Source: Lathyrus oleraceus
Taxonomy: Eukaryota > Streptophyta > Magnoliopsida > Fabales > Fabaceae
Assembly (NCBI RefSeq): GCF_024323335.1
Contig: NC_066581.1
Location: forward strand, 224,883,539-224,947,538
Reading direction: 5' to 3'
DNA: 64,000 bases
How positions within the stretch are numbered: the first letter of the stretch is position 1; each line of letters begins with the position of its first letter. This document shows, piece by piece, positions 1 through 11,534 of the stretch. The position numbers and the translations under genes are program-made. The notes beneath the pieces were generated by a model that saw nothing but the letters and a program-made list of their open reading frames with translations, was not told the DNA's origin and did not search any database.

Positions 1-226
1 CTCGCAGCTGATTTGCATGCAAGCAATCTGTAAAGAACAAATAACACTTCTGAGTTGTTCGGTTAAACTCGCACAATCGTACCAATATAAAGACATTTCA
101 ATGCTTCGGTAACATTTCGATTCTGAATTTCTATTTGAGGTTGTGTTTGTTTACAAAATTAATTTGTGTTATATCAAAAATTTCGATTCAATTTCATATG
201 GATATTGATTGTTTCATTTCTTATCA

Positions 227-895
227 TTTTTTTTTGATAAGCACTTGTATTAATACGCACAAGGGGTGCAACCCAATACAAAGGGAAAAAAGTTACAATC
301 CAATGAAACTAGAAGGATTAGCAAACCATAATTCTCTATTAATATCTATACTCCCCTTAGACAAAATAGAAATCCAATCCCACCCAATTGATTTAATAAT
401 CAATAAAATCTCTACCACATTCCAAATGGAATGTTTAAAAACCAAATTATTTCTAGCATTCCAAATGCTCCAACAAACCAAAGACCAAATAAAAGCGAAA
501 AAAGACGACTTCACTCTTCCATCCAAAGAATTTGATAAAAATAAAAGCACATCTTCTCCGGTAACAATAGTATCAATATCCGAAAATTCCAATAGATCAT
601 CAAAATCCACTCCAAACCACGAGAACACTTCCTTCCAAATGGTTTTAACTTTACAACACTTAAGAAAAAGGTGACCAACAAATTCCTCTTCTAACTCACA
701 TAAGGGACAAAAAGAACCCTCCACACCTAAAATCACACCTCTATGCCAAAGTTCTTTTCTCGTCGGTAAGGCTCCCAAGATCCATCTCCACCCAAACAAC
801 TTGACTTTATACGGAATAATAGCTTTCCAAAATCTTTTAAGTTCACAAAGTCTAAAATCACTACCAATATGGTTAACCGCATTCAATGAATACAA
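227..895 (-). mobile_element. 5'-truncated LINE (non-LTR retrotransposon) 3' end
   Basis: On the minus strand a 200-codon open frame is followed by a short 3' UTR and a run of about nine A (T run near 227-236 on the plus strand), which fits a LINE poly(A) tail. Only the C-terminal end of the RT protein is present, so the copy is 5'-truncated, as is usual for LINEs. I looked for a target-site duplication flanking the copy and did not find a convincing one. Confidence 0.75.
293..895 (-). pseudogene. LINE ORF2 C-terminus, reverse-transcriptase zinc-binding (zf-RVT) domain
   Basis: The 200-residue frame starts inside the element. It contains the plant LINE zf-RVT signature: FWKAIIPYKVKLFGWRW near residues 22-38, LPTRKELWHRG at 43-53, a CPLC pair (Cys63, Cys66), then His75 and Cys80 as the other zinc ligands, and IWNARNN further on. 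In LINEs this domain follows the RT palm and ends ORF2. The endonuclease and RT catalytic domains are absent. The frame is open to its stop, so the copy is fairly young or decaying slowly, but it cannot code for a functional transposase-like product on its own. Confidence 0.75.
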
Positions 896-899
896 TCGT

Positions 900-2440
900 T
901 TAAATGCATTGATTTCTGATACTGTATTTATTCGTGCATATTGAGTTATGAGTTACTGCTTTGTTAAGATCTTAAATTTACAACTTATCTGCTTTTTATT
1001 CTCAACTGATATTGATAGTTTGATTAGTTAGTAAAATATTTTTCAATTATCATTTAGAATTTTTTTTATTGATATAATTGTTAGTTGAGTTTAGTAGTTA
1101 AATATTATACTTATAAAAACTAGCGTTCAGAGAGTGTGTGTGCCCGTCTGTCCTCTTTTTTAATAGAAGTTAATAATAGAAAATTATGTGAAATATAATA
1201 ATAGTGGTTTCAATAGAAGTTATTATGTAAGTTATCTAAGGGTAAAATTGGTAGAAAAATAGACTACATCAAAATCAAGTTTTCTCTTTATATATTGTTA
1301 TAGATACAGGTTTGAGGTAGGGCCGATCCAACCGAATGTCCCGTTCTAATTTTAAAAATAAGTTCAAAACTTTTAAAAATACAATTATAATAATTAAAAA
1401 ATATATAAAAAATACAATTATATATTATTAAAAATAAATTTAATTATAATTATTTTGAGTTATGATTAATGTTAAATTTTATATATATTAAATTTGTATC
1501 ATAATATTTTTTTAATTATTGAGTTTTTTTAATAACATTTTATTTATTTTTATTAATATTTATAAAAAAAATTAAACATTTTAAATTTTGGGATCTTATA
1601 AAATATGAGGCCTTCACATACTACACATGCACAGCGCCTCCTTTGACGTATCGATAGAACTCAAGTTTTTCAGCGTTGATTTATATTTTGGTGCAACCCA
1701 CTTTAGCAATTATGCTAACCTTATTTTTATTTCGATTTCGCTGCAGTGCCATTGGACTTTTGTGTGGAGACTTATAGCATAGTGTAATTCGTAATATAAT
1801 AAATAATGTTGCTGTTACGTGCTTTTTCTCTTTTGGCAATGAATATGTGATGGAGGGTTGAAAAGTTAACTTGGGTTATTGTTTATTCTAATATTTATTA
1901 ATATTTTTTTGGATTAGAGTTAATAAAAAAATTATCATTTGGGCCATTTGAATGTTGAGAAGATAGCCCCACTCGTTACTTACTTTGGGCATTTTTGTTT
2001 TTACCAATTGTACCTTCGTATATTGTAAATAAATTTGTAAATATTGTAATATTTTGGTTGCTACTGTTTAAATTCATTACGTTAAATCAGACTTTTATCC
2101 ATGGATTCAGAAATTTTATGTTGTTATGCTGCCAAATTTTCAATACATTTATAGAATATTTTCTTCGTGTTATGATCTTGCGTATGACATTACTCGTGTA
2201 GTTATTACGTACAAACCGGTTTTTGAGCACATTGTGATTTATATACTTCCATCAGTTCTTAATTAAATTAATTAGTTAATCAAGATTTGTTAAATTTAGT
2301 TATTTTTAATAATTAATTTTAATTATCTTTAAATATTTGATTTAATTAAATAATTTTGATAATTATTTTTGATTGTATTAAATGAGTGATTTAATTAAAT
2401 TTTAATCAGTTAATTTTGTTAGTTAGAAATTGAACGACTT
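900..2440. other. AT-rich intergenic DNA, no gene recognised
   Basis: This 1.5-kb stretch is strongly AT-rich with many short A/T runs. I see no open frame with recognisable protein motifs, no RNA gene and no clean terminal inverted repeats. A GC-richer patch near 1,310-1,340 and 1,610-1,700 may be the remains of an unidentified repeat. Confidence 0.5.
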
Positions 2441-2449
2441 TTGTCACTA

Positions 2450-3857
2450 TCACAATTTCAATATCACTTCAAACCAAGCCCATACCTCATCGATTCAAAA
2501 CCATATCAAACCAATTTCAAAGAAATATCACATAATTCTTGATTCAATATCGAGTCTCATTTCCACACCTTTGTAAGTCGATAGCTTTTAGCATCGCCAT
2601 CAACCTCATATAGCTTACTCTTTGACTTTCTTACAATGAGACCTATTTGATTTTTTTATTAAGCGATTGACTCACCAATTATACCCTTAATTCATTCGCA
2701 TAACACAAATTCAAATCTCGATCCAACACCGAGTATTTTTTATCCAAATCAATTGAAAACGCCTAATCACAATTAAACACCATAATTTAGAAATGAAAGG
2801 GGGATTATTTCAAGCCTTCGACTCCTCTCCTCAATTGTTTGTGTACAAGTTCCCTTACTCGATTAGCCAAACAATTGTCATTTCTCTTAAAAACTTCTAA
2901 GCCGATTAAATCAAATCATTCTCATAATAAACGAAAAGGGAGATGGTATAGAGCCTTTGATTCCTCTCCTCGGATACTTTGATATGAGTTGCGTTACTCA
3001 GTCATTCGAGCATTTTTCGTTTATCTAAAAAATATCAACCATACGCAAACCTATTTTCATAATAATTTAGATGAAAAAAAGGATGGTCTCGAGGCTTTGT
3101 TTCCTCCTCCTGAATACTTGGATACAAGTTGCCTTACTCGACCATTCGAGTATTCGTCATCCATTTAAAATAGCTTAATATTATCAAATACTTTTGCAAT
3201 TAATGATGAAAAGGGAGATGGTATAGAGTCTTCGATTCCTCTCTTTGATTGTTTGGATACGAGTTCCCTTACTCGACCATTCGAGCAATCTTCATTCAAA
3301 CAAAACATTTGACATATTAATTCAATTTGTCACCCCGTGTGATCAAAACTCTTTTCAAAAAGAACACTGTTCAATCTCTTCTAACGCGCATAACAACCTA
3401 GTGCTTAAGCCTCTGCCGAGAGTAGACAAGCCAATGTTTAGATTTTAGAACTTGATCTAAACAATTGTTCATTAAAAGATACTAACAAACTATAGTTCCC
3501 TGAACTACGAATGCTATGATTTTCTTATTTCACTATAAGGATACATAGGCACGAGATTGTGATATCTTGGCGAACACACTAATAAAAAAACCTCCATTTT
3601 CCCCTTTTGAGGTTTCATTTCATTTCTTTTTTCAATCTTCTCTTCACTCGAAGAAAACAAATACCATTTAGCTAACATTCAAAATCGAAAATTAGACTAA
3701 AAGGTTCCCGTTGAGTACAACGGACGTGAGGGGTGCTAATGCCTTCCCCATTGCGTAATTTACTCTTGAACTTGAGTTTGGTTGCGACGACCATTATTCT
3801 GTTTTTAAAGGTGTTATCGATATTTTCCTATTCCTTCATTGGAATGAATAAAGTTCG
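2450..3857 (+). mobile_element. Gypsy (Tat/Ogre-like) LTR, 3' part, plus orientation
   Basis: The sequence has the low-complexity, subrepeat-rich character of legume gypsy LTRs and ends just before a TGGCGACTC primer-site start at 3,859. The left border is not visible because it grades into AT-rich DNA. Internal sequence after the primer site is lost within about 200 bp, where the opposite-strand Athila-like gag begins. The call depends on the primer site and on resemblance to legume LTRs. Confidence 0.4.
2795..3300 (+). repeat. Four diverged ~138-bp subrepeats inside the LTR
   Basis: Units begin near 2,795, 2,933, 3,073 and 3,208 (spacings 138, 140 and 135). Each has a core of the form GAAAAGGGAGATGGTATAGAG, then CTTCGATTCCTCTC, GTTTGGATACGAGTT and CCTTACTCGACCATTCGAG. 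Units differ at many positions, so the amplification is old. Confidence 0.75.
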
Positions 3858-3858
3858 G

Positions 3859-3876
3859 TGGCGACTCTATTCGAAT
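3859..3876 (+). other. Primer binding site, tRNA-Arg type (degenerate)
   Basis: TGGCGACTCTATTCGA begins at 3,859. Its first nine bases equal the complement of the 3' end of plant tRNA-Arg(ACG) with CCA, the primer used by Tat/Ogre elements. The last bases have drifted. Confidence 0.45.
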
Positions 3877-4082
3877 CATTTTTTCGCGACCATAATGAGG
3901 AATGAGCATTTATCGATATCTTTAGCTAAAGTGAACGGAAACGTTCTCAACTTTTTGGCATATTCAGAATGAGCATTTATCTTTAAAGTAGTACTCATAG
4001 TAAGAAACCTTTGCAGATATTTATTTGCATCTCCATTTATCTTTCTTGTGAAAGGTCTATTCTCAAGCTGTCGAATGGTAGT

Positions 4083-4361
4083 TCAGTGTAATTGAAAATT
4101 TTCCATATTTACCGGTTGATTCACTATAGTCACACGACTACCTAGGTAATTTTCTCTACCATAGTCCCCAAGAAGTATTTCTTTAGTATCTTCATCCATA
4201 ATCGGTTCTCCTGCTTCTCTATCATAATCTGTATCTGATTCAACCAAGTCGTCTACCTCTTTATCAGCCAACCTTGCTTGTCTTACTTGTTTAAGCCGAG
4301 CGTGCAACAATCTTTCTGGTTCTGTGTCAAAAGGAAAATCAGTCGAGAGCTTTCCTCGCAT
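4083..4361 (-). pseudogene. N-terminal fragment of an Athila-like gag
   Basis: A 92-residue frame begins 134 nt downstream (minus strand) of a tRNA-Asp-type primer site, where gag is expected. It is charged in its first half (many Glu, Asp, Arg) and then contains ILLGDYGRENYLGSR and NQPVNMENFQLH. This resembles the LGDYxR ... QPV ... NFxLHP start of plant Athila gag proteins as I recall them. The frame stops after about 90 residues and the rest of the element is missing, so this is a truncated remnant. Assignment to Athila rests mainly on the primer site. Confidence 0.5.
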
Positions 4362-4494
4362 ACAAATATTAGAGATATATTAGAAGAAACCAAATAATAA
4401 TAAAAATAAAATTAAAAAACTTAAATAAAATTTTAGTTGTAGAGCAACAAAATTTTAACTAAAAATAAAATTATGAACTCTATAATCTTTGGCA

Positions 4495-4513
4495 ATCCCC
4501 GACAACAACGCCA
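4495..4513 (-). other. Primer binding site, tRNA-Asp type (Athila-like)
   Basis: On the minus strand it reads TGGCGTTGTTGTCGGGGAT. That matches the complement of the 3' end of plant tRNA-Asp(GTC) plus CCA at about 16 of 19 positions. Athila-lineage elements commonly use this primer. Confidence 0.65.
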
Positions 4514-4519
4514 AAAACA

Positions 4520-6100
4520 TGATCGGTAAATTAGCAAGTGTACTAATCTTCCAATGTATTAAGAAGTAAAATTTCCCCAAGTAACATTCTCCTGGACCGC
4601 TTGACGATATAGAGTTCATGTTCTATCTTTGTTAAACAAAATCCAGGGGGTTTTGAATTGTTGGTTTGAAAAGTAGAAAATAGAATGCAGAAGAAAGTAA
4701 ATAAAACAGTTGAACAACTTAGAAGTATTATGAGTGAACATGTTAGGGAAGGTGTATGATTGGATTCATCAACAACAGTAAATTAACCTTGCAAGAGCTT
4801 ACTTTAGTAACATTGACTACTAGTTATTAAGGGTGTTTACTCCTAAGTCCTTAGTGAGAAAGTATTTAAGCATTCAAATTAATCCCTATGTCCATAGTGA
4901 ATTACAAATGAAATTAAACATTATTTTAATCAATAACATTCTGGTTTCCACAGGGTATCCCTAGGCCTAAGTGATATCTACTATGAATTATTCATAACTA
5001 CACATTAATAATGGCGGTCAAGCCTAACTATTAATCACAGATTATACTCAAATTTTATGAAAGAGAAATCATTAAGCAAAAATTATAAATAATTCAAATA
5101 TCACAAAGTCAAAGTCATTACAAGGTAGAAATTGAGAATTGTATCATAAATCTGAATTAGGGACACCCCTTAGCATTGAGGGGTTTAACTTCTCATAACA
5201 ATAACGAAAAAACATGACATAAAGTGTAGACATTGCAAATGAGTGGAATGAAATATGTATTCAATCACAAAATTTCATAAAAATCTTGATCAACCACGAA
5301 TTATTCCGTGTTCCAGCCTTCCAAATCGCGTTATTTGTACTCAAAAATCGTCTAACCCTTGGAAAATTGCATTTTTCGGCTAAATAGGCAAATTTTAGGC
5401 TTTTTCAAATTTATGTTGTGCCATACACGTATGGACTCAACTCATACGCGTATGGCCATGTTTTACACTAACTCATAGCTGTATGGCCCAAGGTATGGCG
5501 TATGGCCCAACTAGAGTCATACACGTAAGGCTTCTACTGCATAGATAGGGCCTGACTGGCTGGCCTCATACACGTATGGGCCTTCCCATACGCGTGTAAG
5601 CAGAGACTTGATTTTCACCCCCTCCTGGTGTTACGCATATGCAAGGGGTGATGCGGAGTGGCCATACGCATATGAGAGGTCTCATACGCGTATGCACATG
5701 AAACTTGCTTTTTCTTCTTTTTTCCTCCTGCTAATGTGTTTTCGTTTGGTTTCTTCTCTGATCTAGCTCCTCTTTATCTTTTAGATCTGTAAACATATAA
5801 AACACTACCTCAAGTGTGTAAAATATCTCAGAATTACTAAATCATTAGCAAATCAAGTTATTGTAAAAATCTACCAAAATAAACTTAAACTATTGCCCAA
5901 ACTCACAAGAATTCACTTGCTTTTGGCATTCAAATGATATCAAAGCTAACACAAATGGTGACTGGTCAAGTCTCATCTAGGCATGACCTTAGTAATGACC
6001 CTTGCGGATTGATAACATAAGGTCACCATGAGTGAAACTGGTTCTAGAGGTTCCCGAAGTCATGAACCACATCCAAATCATCAGCGTAATGAAGGGATAA
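4520..6100 (-). mobile_element. Athila-like 5' LTR (minus orientation), right border uncertain
   Basis: The LTR lies directly next to the tRNA-Asp-type primer site. Its inner end contains a GCAAGTGTACTAATCTTCC-like motif typical of Athila LTR ends. A TG dinucleotide at 4,520 is a plausible terminus. The outer end is uncertain because homology with the copies at 9,151 and 48,477 continues to about 6,470, past where an LTR would be expected to end. The block holds a cluster of CATACGCGTATG palindromes. Confidence 0.5.
5422..5694. repeat. Cluster of CATACGCGTATG-type 12-bp palindromes
   Basis: Exact or near copies occur at 5,422, 5,443, 5,474, 5,567, 5,587, 5,663 and 5,683, with weaker ones near 5,517 and 5,636. 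CATACGCGTATG is its own reverse complement. Variants keep the CATA...TATG ends and vary in the middle. The cluster recurs in diverged form at 9,170-9,395 and 48,500-48,722. Confidence 0.7.
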
Positions 6101-6470
6101 CCCTACTATGGATACAAATTTTAGGGGTCTATCCTTTTAATATTTTAGAGTTTTAAGGATTATTTTTTCAATATTTATCTAGTAAATAAAAAATGGTAAA
6201 GATTTCCCTATATTTTGAACTCTTTGAATTTTTGGTTTAGCTCATTTCATCTTGATCCATATTGTAATAAATGGTAATAAATTTTCATTACAAGAAATTA
6301 AATGATATATATAACTTTAATTAATAATTCATTTTCAAATAAAATTCTTATACTTAAATAAATAAATAAAATAAACTATGGGAAAATTTTAAAATTTAAT
6401 ATTAGTATTATTTAATTAGAATAATATCTAATAATTATATTTAGTTACAATTATCAAATAAAAAGAGGGC
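5440..6470 (+). repeat. Third, older copy of the left end of the duplicated block
   Basis: This segment is collinear with 9,151 to about 10,170 and with 48,477 to about 49,495. Divergence is clearly higher than between those two: roughly 5% in the AT-rich right part and about 10% in the left part by eye. Collinearity stops at the GAGGGCAC motif near 6,470, where an opposite-strand gag fragment begins. Confidence 0.8.
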
Positions 6471-6479
6471 ACAAATAAA

Positions 6480-6682
6480 AAGATGTACCACCTCAAAGCG
6501 GCACCAGTCAGACTATCTTGAAAGTAATGGATCAATAACTGATCATTATCAGTTTGTGTCGACATCTTTCTAGCATACATGACGAGATGACTGAGTGGAC
6601 AAGTACTCCCCTTATACTTTTCAAAGTCAGGGACTTTGAACTTCATCGGGAGTTGCTTCGATTTGACCTCAAAGCAACTCAA
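6480..6682 (-). pseudogene. Ogre-like gag fragment
   Basis: The translated minus strand contains LPMKFKVPDFEKYKGSTCP, then HLVMYARKM, LLIHYFQDSLTGAALRWY. This is the conserved gag core of plant Tat/Ogre gypsy elements (KFKxPDFEKYxG ... LIHxFQDSLTGAAxxWY). Only about 65 residues remain. The open frame runs on to 6,428 into unrelated AT-rich DNA, so its last residues are not gag. Upstream on the minus strand lies a truncated LTR of a similar element. Confidence 0.75.
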
Positions 6683-6689
6683 TCTTGTT

Positions 6690-8551
6690 GCCTATATTGG
6701 TAGGACTTCAGACAACCAAGGATCCAAGAGAATTATGGAGAATTGAGTGAGAATCGAAGAGATGAAATTTTCTGGAAAATACCTTCAATGCAAGTCTGAA
6801 TTCACTTGTTCTTGCCTTGGTTCGTGCTTGATCTCACTCAGGAAGCTTGCAGAAGTAGATTAGGATGCACAAAAGGTCTTGGATCCCTGGAATTTTAAAT
6901 CTCAAAATCAGTGAGATTCAAACTCAATTTCACAAGGAAATTCTCAGGATTATCCTCTCAAATGGAAGGGTTTTGGGTTTGGGATCAAAGCTGGTGCGAA
7001 GGAGTACTCAATTCTGAACCTAGAGGCCTCTATTTATAGCTGCATCAAGTGTTATTTGCACCTTGCAAGTGAGTTTCCAAAATTGGCAATGAGTGATGCA
7101 TGTGTGAATGGGCATGTACAGGCCCATGAGATAATTCCCCTAGATCCATAATTGAGTATGAGCAAGTCTAAAATCAACTTGGAATGCAAGGCAAATGTAT
7201 ATGGAAGCTTGAAGTTTGATCTTTTCCAAATGATGATGCAATGTTCAAGCCATGCGTAGCCCATTCAAATCTTGTCCAAAATGGACGAAATTGGACTTTT
7301 TAGAAAGGTTAGATAAACAACTTTCATGTTGAACACTTTTCCATTTGAAGCTTGTATCATAATGAATTTTGAGGTGGAAGTTTGGAAATTTTAACATATC
7401 AAAAAAATTTCTAAGTGTCAAGCCATATGTTCACTCATTCCACCTTGGCTAACTTTTTGTGTGAGCTTCAAATGAGAAACCTTCCTTTATAAAAGTTGTA
7501 TCTCTATCAAAGTAATTCAAAATGGTCACAAATTTGACCTCATTTGGATTTAATATGAAGGAGCTATGCATTTTTGAAGTTGAGGAAAATCATTTGTTCA
7601 ATGGTATTGGTCCAAAATGACCTATAATGTATCCTCATATAACATGATCATAAAAGTTGAATTAGATATTCCTCCAAACATAAAAGTTGAAGTAGACATC
7701 TTTAATTTGATTTTGAAACTTGGAAATCTTTCATCTCATAAAAATTGAGCAAGTTATGGTCTTGGAAAGTTGACCTCCAAATTAGGGTTTATACAAAATG
7801 ACCTATAATCTTTCACCATAAAAAATGAATTTCCAAGCAAAACTAGCTCTATAAATCAACATTAAAGTTGTTTGGAATGTCATTTAGAGTAACTTTGCTG
7901 TTGTAATAATTTTCATATGATACAAATTGTAGGAGATAGGGTCTAGGGATCCCAGGTTTTGATCAGATGAATTCCTCTGGTCAACTACCATCAACCAACT
8001 TGCTAACTTGCAATTATCTTGACTTTTGGGACTCATGGGAGATCATATATGCATAAGATGATGAAATTTGAAGTATCCCTTGAAATATTTGATCAATTGG
8101 TGAAGAAGCTTGTGGAAGAAGTTACACAAGATACCCAGATGAACTAGGGTTTCCAAGGCAAACAAACTCCAAACTCTTAATGAACTCTTGATCAAAATAA
8201 CATGTGGACTCATGTGGATCCATATATGATTCCTAAAGTCATTGTAGATCATTTATTGATTGAGCTCTTAGCAATGAGGGTCTTAAACCCTATATATGAA
8301 CTTGATAGATCATAGGTGATCATGTGCCTTACCTACAAAAGAGTTAGACAAATGCAAATACATATTTTTGGTATTTTTATTAGTAAAGATGATGAAATAC
8401 AAAGTATGATACAATCAAATGGTGCTTGGTGATATCTCCCAATGCAAACCCAATGAATGAGGGGTAAGGAGGATGTCAAGGTGTGATCACAATGCCAATG
8501 CATATGATGAGGTAGCATGAGGGACCTTAGGGTCAAAATTGGGGTCTTACA
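6690..8551 (-). mobile_element. Ogre-like LTR, minus orientation, truncated
   Basis: The minus strand begins at 8,551 with TGTAAGACCCCAATTTTGAC, a terminus seen again in plus orientation at 40,283. Homology between the two continues for about 1.7 kb, including a TATA-like CTATAAATAG (near 7,030 here). After the TATA region only about 350 bp remain before the gag scrap, so most of the downstream LTR and leader has been lost. The exact LTR terminus abuts copia sequence at 8,552, which means this element inserted into the copia. Confidence 0.65.
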
Positions 8552-9150
8552 ATCCTAAAGTTGCTTTGAATTTTCACAGTGCAAAAACTATGTTACAATG
8601 TCTGCAGTCATGGAATTCTTTAACCAACCTTGAAGTTGTTGGTCATAAGCTTGCCAATCTTCAAAGGAAGGTTTCAACTTCTTGATTGAATTTGAATTTT
8701 TGATATATTGCTCAGGACACTCCTTTGTCCCTAGCATGTATCCTTCAAGTCTACAACCTCTGATGATGGGAAAGACTAAGGACTTCCATAAGGGAAAATT
8801 GTCTCTATCCAACTTGACAGAGATAGTTGATGGAAAATCATTTTTGTTGTTTGTATTTGCAGCGAATGCCATGGTTTTTAATTGGATCACGAGCCATTTG
8901 GCAACAACACTCTGATACCAAGTAAAGAATTATAATATGTATGAACTTGTGATAATTCTATTGATCAGTAACATACACATATATACAGATGAGAAGGGAG
9001 AGCATGATCCTACAATTAAGCTAGTATTGATGGCTATACACTGAAAATGGAAACATAATATTCTAGCCTATAATTAGAGCATAAATGCTATTAACTATAC
9101 ATGAAATAATAGGGACATGATGCTGATATTAAGGAATCATGTTTATAATT
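8552..9150 (-). mobile_element. Truncated copia element: 5' LTR plus start of gag
   Basis: On the minus strand this holds the 5' LTR (8,921-9,150), a tRNA-iMet-type primer site (TGGTATCAGAG, ending at 8,920) and the first 100 codons of gag. It matches the right end of the full-length copia at 43,891-48,476. Sequence is lost at 8,551, where an Ogre-like LTR terminus begins. Confidence 0.8.
8588..8890 (-). pseudogene. Copia gag N-terminal fragment
   Basis: The 100-residue frame begins MIQLKTMAFAANTNNKND and continues with VKLDRDNFPLWKSLVFPIIRG and EDWQAYDQQLQGWLKNSM. This is the copia gag pattern (Leu-x-x-x-Asn-[FY]-x-x-W near the N-terminus). At the site where the downstream copy (48,029-48,217) has a frameshift, this copy keeps the frame (LGTKECPEQYIKN). 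It is cut off soon after by the inserted LTR. Confidence 0.7.
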
Positions 9151-10170
9151 TGGCCATATTTTACACTAACACATATGTGTATGGCCCAGGGTATGGCGTA
9201 TGGCCCAGCTAGAGCCATACATGTAAGGCTTTTGCTGCATATATGGGGTCTGGCTAGATGACCTCATACACGCATGCGCCTTCCCATACACATGTGATAA
9301 GATACTTGATTTTCACCCCCTTCTGCTGTTACGCATATGCTAGGGGTGATGCGAAATGGACATACACATATGAGAGGTCCCATACGCGTATGTGCAGGAA
9401 ACTTGCTTTTTCTTCTTTTTTCCTCCTGCTCATGCGTTTTCGTCCGGCTTCTTCTCTGATCCATCTCCTCTTTATCTTTTAGCCCTGTAAACAAATAAAA
9501 CACTACCTCAAACGTGTAAAATAGCTCAGAATAACTAAATCATTATCAAATCAAGTTATTGTAAAAATCTACCAAAATAAACTTAAACTATTGCCCAGAT
9601 TCACAATAATTCACTTACTTTTGGCATTCAAATGACATCAAAGCTAACATAAATGGTGACTGGTCAAGTCTCATCTAGGCGTGACCTTAGTAATGACCCT
9701 CACAGATTGATAACATAAAGTCACAATGAGTGAATCTGGTTCTAGAGATTCCCATAATCATGAACCACATCCAAATCATCAGTGTAGTGAGGGGATAACC
9801 CTACTATGAAGACAAATTTTAGGGATTTATCCTTTTAAGCTTTTAGAGTTTTAAGGATTGTTTTTTCAATATTTATCTAGTAAATAAAAAATGGTAAAGA
9901 TTTTCCTATATTTTGAACTCTTTGAATTTTTGGTTTACCTCATTTCATCTTGATCCATATTGTAAGAAATGGTAATAAATTTTCATTAAAAGAAATTAAA
10001 TGATATATATAACTTTAATTAATAGTTCATTTTCAAATAAAATTCGTATACTTAAATAAATAAATAAAATAAACTATGGGAAAATTTTAAATTTTAATAT
10101 TAGTATTATTTAATTAGAATAATATCTAATAATTATATTTAATTACAATTATCAAATAAAAAGAGGGCAC
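9151..10170 (-). mobile_element. Athila-like LTR remnant cut by the copia insertion
   Basis: Homologous to 5,440-6,470. The inner (primer-site) end of the LTR is missing because the copia LTR abuts directly at 9,150. It keeps the palindrome-rich zone and the downstream AT-rich part. Confidence 0.55.
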
Positions 10171-11534
10171 GAATTAAAATATATTTATTTATTGTATTTC
10201 TCATCTACAATGAGTCATCCTTAAAAAATTTACCTTTGAAACCCTAAATCTCTAAAATACTTACATTTACCCTTATATATCTTACAAAATTCATCAAAAA
10301 AAGTTTAAATGCCAAAATATCACTAATCTCGATATTTTCTCGATTATTCCATCATCTCCGTCTTTTATATTTTCTAAGCACTTTACTTTTGCAACCCTAG
10401 ATCTCTAAAATACTAAATTTTATAATTCTTCTTCCATTCCACCCTTGTATATCTTGCAAAGTTCTTTGATATTTTTTAAAGATTGTCAAGATATCATAAA
10501 CCTCGCCTTTTTTCTTTTTTTTCCTCCATATTCCCCGTTTTATATTTTCCCTGTCTTTCTCAGATTTATTCCTTTTACCCAATATTTTCATTTCTCTTAG
10601 TATTTTAGAATACAACCATCTTACCCATCCATCTATTCTACTTAATTTTATTCTAGTATAGATCCTCTGAAATTCATTCTTTTATAAAAAATTAGAGTAA
10701 TTTTTGGAATCGCATCTCAACCATCTCAATTGTGAAAAACGTACTGGTAAGTATGTCCTTTAAGTTTGATATAAAATATTAGATCTAGTGATATACTGTA
10801 TATTTTATTATTAATTGACACTAATATAGCTTCTCTATTTTGTAATATATCTTCGTTGTTGCAGGTTTTTTAAACATATTGAGATCTAATTGTAGACAAA
10901 GGTGATATTTACCCTAAAAAACAGGTAAGGAGATTTTTCAAATTTTGTAATATCTGAATTTTTGAATAAATAAATGTTTTTATTTAGATTTTGTGAAAGT
11001 TGTTGTTAAAATAAATTGTGAAAGTTTATAAATTTAATCTTATTTAGTGCATAAGAAAATAAAGTAAAGTAATAAATTAGACATCAAAATTGTAAGAATG
11101 GATCAATATAGCCCATGACTTTTCAAAATTGACAAGTATATCTCTGATTTTGTAAAATGGCATTCAAAATAATCATTCTCAACTTTTACTGTTAATTAGA
11201 GATTATAATGTAAAACATTAGTTGACATGAGACTCCTCCATTTTGATCTCGTATTAATTCCACCATAATAGTGACATATTCTCCTATGAGATTTAGGTCT
11301 CCCAAGGATAAGTCTTTTAATAATTGTTCCGGATTAGCCAAATGAGTTTCACATTGCTTGAGAATCGAGGATAAGGATAGTTTATATACAACACCCACAT
11401 TGCTCAACCAAACATGGCTTCTTTTCTTAAGGACAAAAGTAGAATGGATTATTACACCCTAAGTGGACAATAACTCACAACCATAATGGCATAGACTTTA
11501 GGTCGACTTGAACATTGGTGCTAGAAGGAGGGGT
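10171..11534. other. AT-rich non-coding DNA upstream of an LTR; possible leader exons
   Basis: No protein-coding frame is convincing. Two good splice-donor matches (ACTG|GTAAGT after 10,746 and ACAG|GTAAGG after 10,924) and one acceptor (TTGCAG| before 10,865) bracket a possible 60-nt exon. The right end near 11,510-11,534 has a purine-rich AGAAGGAGGGG run just before an LTR-like start, as expected of a polypurine tract. Confidence 0.35.

Noticed and set aside
1310..1640. Possible MITE in the AT-rich left region
   Set aside because: I could not find paired terminal inverted repeats or a target duplication.
8043..8536. Minus-strand frames of 67-69 codons
   Set aside because: They fall inside the Ogre-like LTR, and the homologous plus-oriented LTR at 40,283 does not keep them open.
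9258..9503. Overlapping open frames on both strands (also 48,585-48,830)
   Set aside because: They lie inside Athila-like LTR sequence, lack protein motifs and reflect the palindromic 12-mers.
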